From Luteimonas sp. JM171 (lineage in GTDB: Bacteria > Pseudomonadota > Gammaproteobacteria > Xanthomonadales > Xanthomonadaceae), in assembly GCF_001717465.1 (NCBI RefSeq), contig NZ_CP017074.1, positions 2,074,873-2,138,872 on the forward strand: 64,000 nt of DNA, in the 5' to 3' direction. Below are positions 61,263 to 64,000 of this stretch, in pieces (the stretch's first letter is position 1; every line of letters begins with the position of its first letter). The notes under the pieces are model-generated. The model was not told the DNA's origin, searched no databases, and saw nothing but the letters and a program-made list of their open reading frames with translations. Made by a program: the position numbers and the translations under genes.

Positions 61263-62048
61263 ATGGCTGAACTCACCCTCCCGAAGAACTCCAAGGTCCA
61301 GCCGGGCCGGCACTTCCCGGCAACCGGCGCCAAGCGCACGCGCACCTTCAAGGTGTACCGCTGGAGCCCGGACGAGAACCGCAACCCCACGGTGGACACC
61401 TACGAGGTGGACCTGGACAGCTGCGGGCCGATGGTCCTGGACGCGCTGATCAAGATCAAGAACGAGATCGACCCCACGCTGACCTTCCGGCGCTCCTGCC
61501 GCGAGGGCATCTGCGGCTCGTGCGCGATGAACATCGACGGGGTCAACACCCTGGCCTGCACCCGCGCCATCGAGGACTGCAAGGCGACCGAGGTCCCGAT
61601 CTACCCGCTGCCGCACATGCCGGTGATCAAGGACCTGGTGCCGGACCTCACCCACTTCTTCGCCCAGTACGCGTCGATCAAGCCGTGGATCCGCACCCAG
61701 ACCCCGGCGCCGCCCGACCGCGAGCGGCTGCAGTCGCCGGAAGAGCGCGACCGCCTGGACGGCCTGTACGAGTGCATCCTGTGCGCCTGCTGCAGCACCG
61801 CGTGCCCCAGCTACTGGTGGAACGGCGACCGCTACCTGGGTCCGGCGATCCTGCTGCAGGCCTACCGCTGGATCGCCGACAGCCGCGACGAGGACACCGG
61901 CGCGCGCCTGGACGACCTGGAAGACCCGTTCAAGCTCTACCGCTGCCACACCATCATGAACTGCGCCCGCACCTGTCCCAAGGGGCTCAACCCGGGCAAG
62001 GCGATCGGTGAGATCAAGCGGTTGATGCTGGCCCGCCAGGTCGGATGA
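61263..62048 (+). CDS. sdhB: Succinate dehydrogenase iron-sulfur subunit
   Basis: The 261-aa subunit carries three clusters. [2Fe-2S] ligands are C79, C84, C87 and C99; the second group is C171, C174, C177 and C181 ([11 protein letters not shown]); the third is C228, C234 and C238. It passes electrons from FAD to the quinone site. It overlaps sdhE by four bases. Confidence 0.97.
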   Translation: MAELTLPKNSKVQPGRHFPATGAKRTRTFKVYRWSPDENRNPTVDTYEVDLDSCGPMVLDALIKIKNEIDPTLTFRRSCREGICGSCAMNIDGVNTLACTRAIEDCKATEVPIYPLPHMPVIKDLVPDLTHFFAQYASIKPWIRTQTPAPPDRERLQSPEERDRLDGLYECILCACCSTACPSYWWNGDRYLGPAILLQAYRWIADSRDEDTGARLDDLEDPFKLYRCHTIMNCARTCPKGLNPGKAIGEIKRLMLARQVG

Positions 62049-62299
62049 CCCCGGAAGAGCAAGCCGAGCTGGGGCGCCTGCGCTGGCGCTCGCGGCGCGG
62101 CATGCGCGAGCTGGACGTGCTGTTCAACCGGTACCTGGACCACGCCTGGGCGCAGGATTCCGAAGAGCAGCGCGGGGTTTTCCTACGCCTGCTGGACTGC
62201 GAGGACGATAAGCTCTGGCGCTGGTTCATGGGCTACGAGGACGTCCCGGATGCCGAGCTCGCGGTGTTCATCCGCAGGGTGCTCGACCTGCCGCATTGA
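62045..62299 (+). CDS. sdhE: FAD assembly factor SdhE
   Basis: The 84-aa member of the SdhE/SDHAF2 family promotes covalent FAD attachment to SdhA. The RGMRELD motif (18-24) matches the conserved RGxxE. The helical fold includes [15 protein letters not shown]. Overlap with sdhB (ATGA) ensures co-expression. The downstream ygfX partner of E. coli is also present. Confidence 0.94.
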   Translation: MTPEEQAELGRLRWRSRRGMRELDVLFNRYLDHAWAQDSEEQRGVFLRLLDCEDDKLWRWFMGYEDVPDAELAVFIRRVLDLPH

Positions 62300-62702
62300 G
62301 TGGAAGCCATCGCGCCTGCTGGGCGCGATGCTGCTGGTGCTCGGCGTGCTGGCCGGGTTCGCGGTGCTGTCCTCGGAGATGCCCCGCGCCGTCGCGTGGC
62401 CGGTGGCGGGCCTGGCCGTCCTCAACGGTCTGTGGCTGGCCTGGGTTGAACTTCGCCGCCCGCGTTCGCGGTTCGTCTTCTCCGGCCAGGATGCGCCGGT
62501 GGAAGTGGACGGGCGCAAGGTGCAAGAGGCCAGCGTGACCTGGCGCGGCCCGCTTGCGTTCGTTCGCTGGCGCGAACCCGACGGCAACCGCCGCCGCCTC
62601 GCCTGGTGGCCCGATACCCTGCCGCCCCCCGCGCGCCGTGAACTGCGGCTGGCCGCGCCCGTGCGCAGGGCTGCGCCACAGGCGGCTTCGGTGGCAACAT
62701 AG
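62250..62702 (+). CDS. ygfX: YgfX/CptA-family membrane protein
   Basis: The product has two spans (about residues 22-43 and 48-66, counted from the ATG at 62250) and a C-terminal soluble half with [18 protein letters not shown], as in E. coli YgfX, the partner of sdhE. The start is uncertain. The conserved EWKPSR segment begins in an ATT codon overlapping the sdhE stop (62295), the next ATG at 62328 would cut it, and the ATG at 62250 has a GAGG nine bases before it. E. coli YgfX (CptA) has been described as a toxin with SdhE (CptB) as antitoxin; a flavinylation role is also discussed. Confidence 0.75.
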   Translation: MPSSRCSSAGCSTCRIEWKPSRLLGAMLLVLGVLAGFAVLSSEMPRAVAWPVAGLAVLNGLWLAWVELRRPRSRFVFSGQDAPVEVDGRKVQEASVTWRGPLAFVRWREPDGNRRRLAWWPDTLPPPARRELRLAAPVRRAAPQAASVAT

Positions 62703-62754
62703 CGGGCCTTGCGCCACCCATCGGCGCCGCGTCCCGTCCAGCCAGCGAGAGCCG

Positions 62755-63996
62755 ATGTTCAAACCCGTCCCCGTCGCGATCGGCCTGCGCTACCTGCGTG
62801 CCAAGCGCCGCAACGGCTTCATCTCCTTCATTTCGCTGGCCTCGATCCTGGGCATCGCCATCGGGGTGGCGGTGCTGATTACCGCGCTGTCGGTGATGAG
62901 CGGTTTCCAGCGCGAGATCCGCGACCGCATGCTGGAAATGGCCGCCCACGCCACCATCAGCGCCCACGGCGAGCCGATGGCGGATTGGCAGGTTGCGGTG
63001 GATGAGGCCATGGCCGACCCGCGCGTGGCCGGCGCCGCGCCCTATATCGAAACCCAGGCCCTGATCGCCGGGCCGCGGCGCGAGCCGGCGCTTCTGCAGG
63101 GCGTGTCGCCCAGCCACGAGAGCCAGGTGTCGAAGATCGCCGAGCGCATGATCGACGGCAGCCTCGACGACCTTGCCCCGGGGGAGTTCAACATCGTCCT
63201 CGGCCGCGACCTTGCCCTGTGGCTGGGCGTGGGGGTGGGCGACACCGTGATCGTCACCACCGACTTCCAGACCACCCCGATGGGCGCGGTGCCGCAGCTC
63301 AAGCGGTTCACCGTGAGCGGTCTGTTCCAGGTGGGCCACCAGCAGTTCGACCGCAGCCTGGCCGTGGCCAATATGCATGACCTCCAAAGGGTGCTACGGA
63401 TGGGCGATGGCGTCACCGGCGTGCGCCTGCGCCTGCATGACATGGACCGGGCCTGGGAGGTGGCGCGCGACCTCGCGGTGCGCCTGCAGGGCCCGTACAT
63501 GGTGAGCGACTGGAGCAGCGAGAACGCCAACATGTTCCGCGCCCTGCGCCTGGAGAAGACCATGATCGCGATCCTGCTCTCGCTGATCATTGCCATGGGG
63601 GCCTTCAACCTGGTGTCCTCGCAGGTGATGCTGGTGACCGACAAGCAGGCCGACATCGCCATCCTGCGCACCCTCGGGCTCACCCCGGGCGGGGTGATGC
63701 AGACCTTCATGGTCCAAGGCAGCATGATCGGCGTGTTCGGCACTGCGCTGGGCGTGGTGGGCGGCATCCTGCTCACCCTCAACCTCGAGAACATCCTGCG
63801 CGCCATCGAGCGCGCCTTCGACGTGGTGCTGATCCCGCCCGACGTCTACTACATCACCGGCCTGCCTACCGAGCTGAGCGCCCAGGACGTGGTGATCATT
63901 GCCGCGGTTGCGCTGGCGATGGCGCTGGTGGCCACCGTGTACCCGGCCTGGCGCGCGGCGCGCACGGCCCCGGCGGAGGCGCTGCGCTATGAGTGA
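62755..63996 (+). CDS. lolC: Lipoprotein-releasing ABC transporter permease LolC/LolE
   Basis: The 413-aa permease frees outer-membrane lipoproteins from the inner membrane for LolA. The N-terminal GLRYLRAKRRNGFISFIS precedes the first span (about 27-49). A large periplasmic domain follows to roughly 265, then three C-terminal spans near 270-410. The ATG at 62755 lies just before this. The stop overlaps lolD. LolC and LolE cannot be separated here; a single LolF-type permease is possible in this lineage. Confidence 0.9.
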   Translation: MFKPVPVAIGLRYLRAKRRNGFISFISLASILGIAIGVAVLITALSVMSGFQREIRDRMLEMAAHATISAHGEPMADWQVAVDEAMADPRVAGAAPYIETQALIAGPRREPALLQGVSPSHESQVSKIAERMIDGSLDDLAPGEFNIVLGRDLALWLGVGVGDTVIVTTDFQTTPMGAVPQLKRFTVSGLFQVGHQQFDRSLAVANMHDLQRVLRMGDGVTGVRLRLHDMDRAWEVARDLAVRLQGPYMVSDWSSENANMFRALRLEKTMIAILLSLIIAMGAFNLVSSQVMLVTDKQADIAILRTLGLTPGGVMQTFMVQGSMIGVFGTALGVVGGILLTLNLENILRAIERAFDVVLIPPDVYYITGLPTELSAQDVVIIAAVALAMALVATVYPAWRAARTAPAEALRYE

Positions 63997-64000
63997 GATC
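63989..64000 (+). CDS. lolD: Start of probable lolD (ABC transporter ATPase), cut by window edge
   Basis: Only an ATG and three codons (M-S-E-I) are present, in an ATGA-like overlap with the lolC stop. Identity is inferred from the usual lolC-lolD order. Confidence 0.35.

Noticed and set aside
59268-61949. Long minus-strand frame opposite sdhA and sdhB
   Set aside because: It is antisense shadow of two well-established subunits.
1-64000. CRISPR array, prophage, IS element or defence island
   Set aside because: No regularly spaced repeats, transposase, integrase or phage structural genes were recognised; gene content is housekeeping.

Overview
The window is high-GC chromosomal DNA from a gammaproteobacterium. 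Gene order and protein families point to the Xanthomonadaceae (Lysobacter, Luteimonas or Xanthomonas type). The main indicators are the rpoE-rseA-mucD-lepA-lepB-rnc-era-recO run, a fab cluster carrying pabB, the tRNA-Ser/4.5S RNA/dnaX junction, and lineage-type proteins such as PilZ next to holB. This assignment is inferred from content, not from a database search. Nearly all DNA is coding, mostly in tight operons with ATGA overlaps, and no gene-free gap reaches 300 bases. I see no prophage, integrase, insertion sequence, CRISPR array or classical defence island.

Layout. 1-1681: start of a GT9 LPS glycosyltransferase (minus), Kdo kinase and an MBL-fold hydrolase. 1678-3945: moaA-C-D-E for molybdopterin. 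3924-4144 (minus): tRNA-Ser(GGA) followed by 4.5S SRP RNA. 4264-7449: dnaX, ebfC, recR and a HIT protein. 7463-11895 (minus): moxR-DUF58-tgpA-slp. 11971-13851: GT39 membrane glycosyltransferase. 13870-14824 (minus): yceF-type maf and a small membrane protein. 14959-24963: yceD-rpmF-fabH-fabD-fabG-acpP-fabF-pabB-mltG-tmk-holB-pilZ. 25002-27053 (minus): fused beta-oxidation enzyme. 27215-36000: rpoE-rseA-mucD, lepA-lepB, a DUF4845 gene, rnc-era-recO. 36012-36719 (minus): REC-Hpt protein. 36756-39432: YdbH-type lipid-bridge protein and a lipoprotein resembling fused YnbE and YdbL. A 106-bp element with 29-bp inverted arms follows. 39719-44590: rlmD, CYTH, FrnE-like, nagZ, hpt and a thioinosine phosphorylase.

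44686-58363 is a mosaic of short units: two cold-shock genes, aidB, pldA, DUF456, two glycine-zipper proteins, a membrane-anchored cytochrome c'-like protein, tcdA, tatD, gcdH, a GNAT, a fused 2-oxoacid dehydrogenase E1, an OmpA-like lipoprotein and ygfZ. 58389-62702 holds the succinate dehydrogenase operon, with an SdhAF4-like gene in front of sdhCDAB and sdhE-ygfX behind. 62755-64000 begins the lolC-lolD lipoprotein export operon.

Themes are envelope biogenesis (Kdo kinase, Slp, YdbH, PldA, MltG, NagZ, LolC, LepB, RpoE/MucD), fatty acid synthesis and breakdown, and cofactor or respiratory assembly. I do not find a convincing wholly new system. The observations most worth following are the inverted-repeat element, which sits inside a patch of unusual codon use; the YnbE/YdbL-like fusion; SDH assembly factors on both sides of the sdh genes; and a recurring -10 box six or seven bases before start codons, which suggests leaderless mRNAs.
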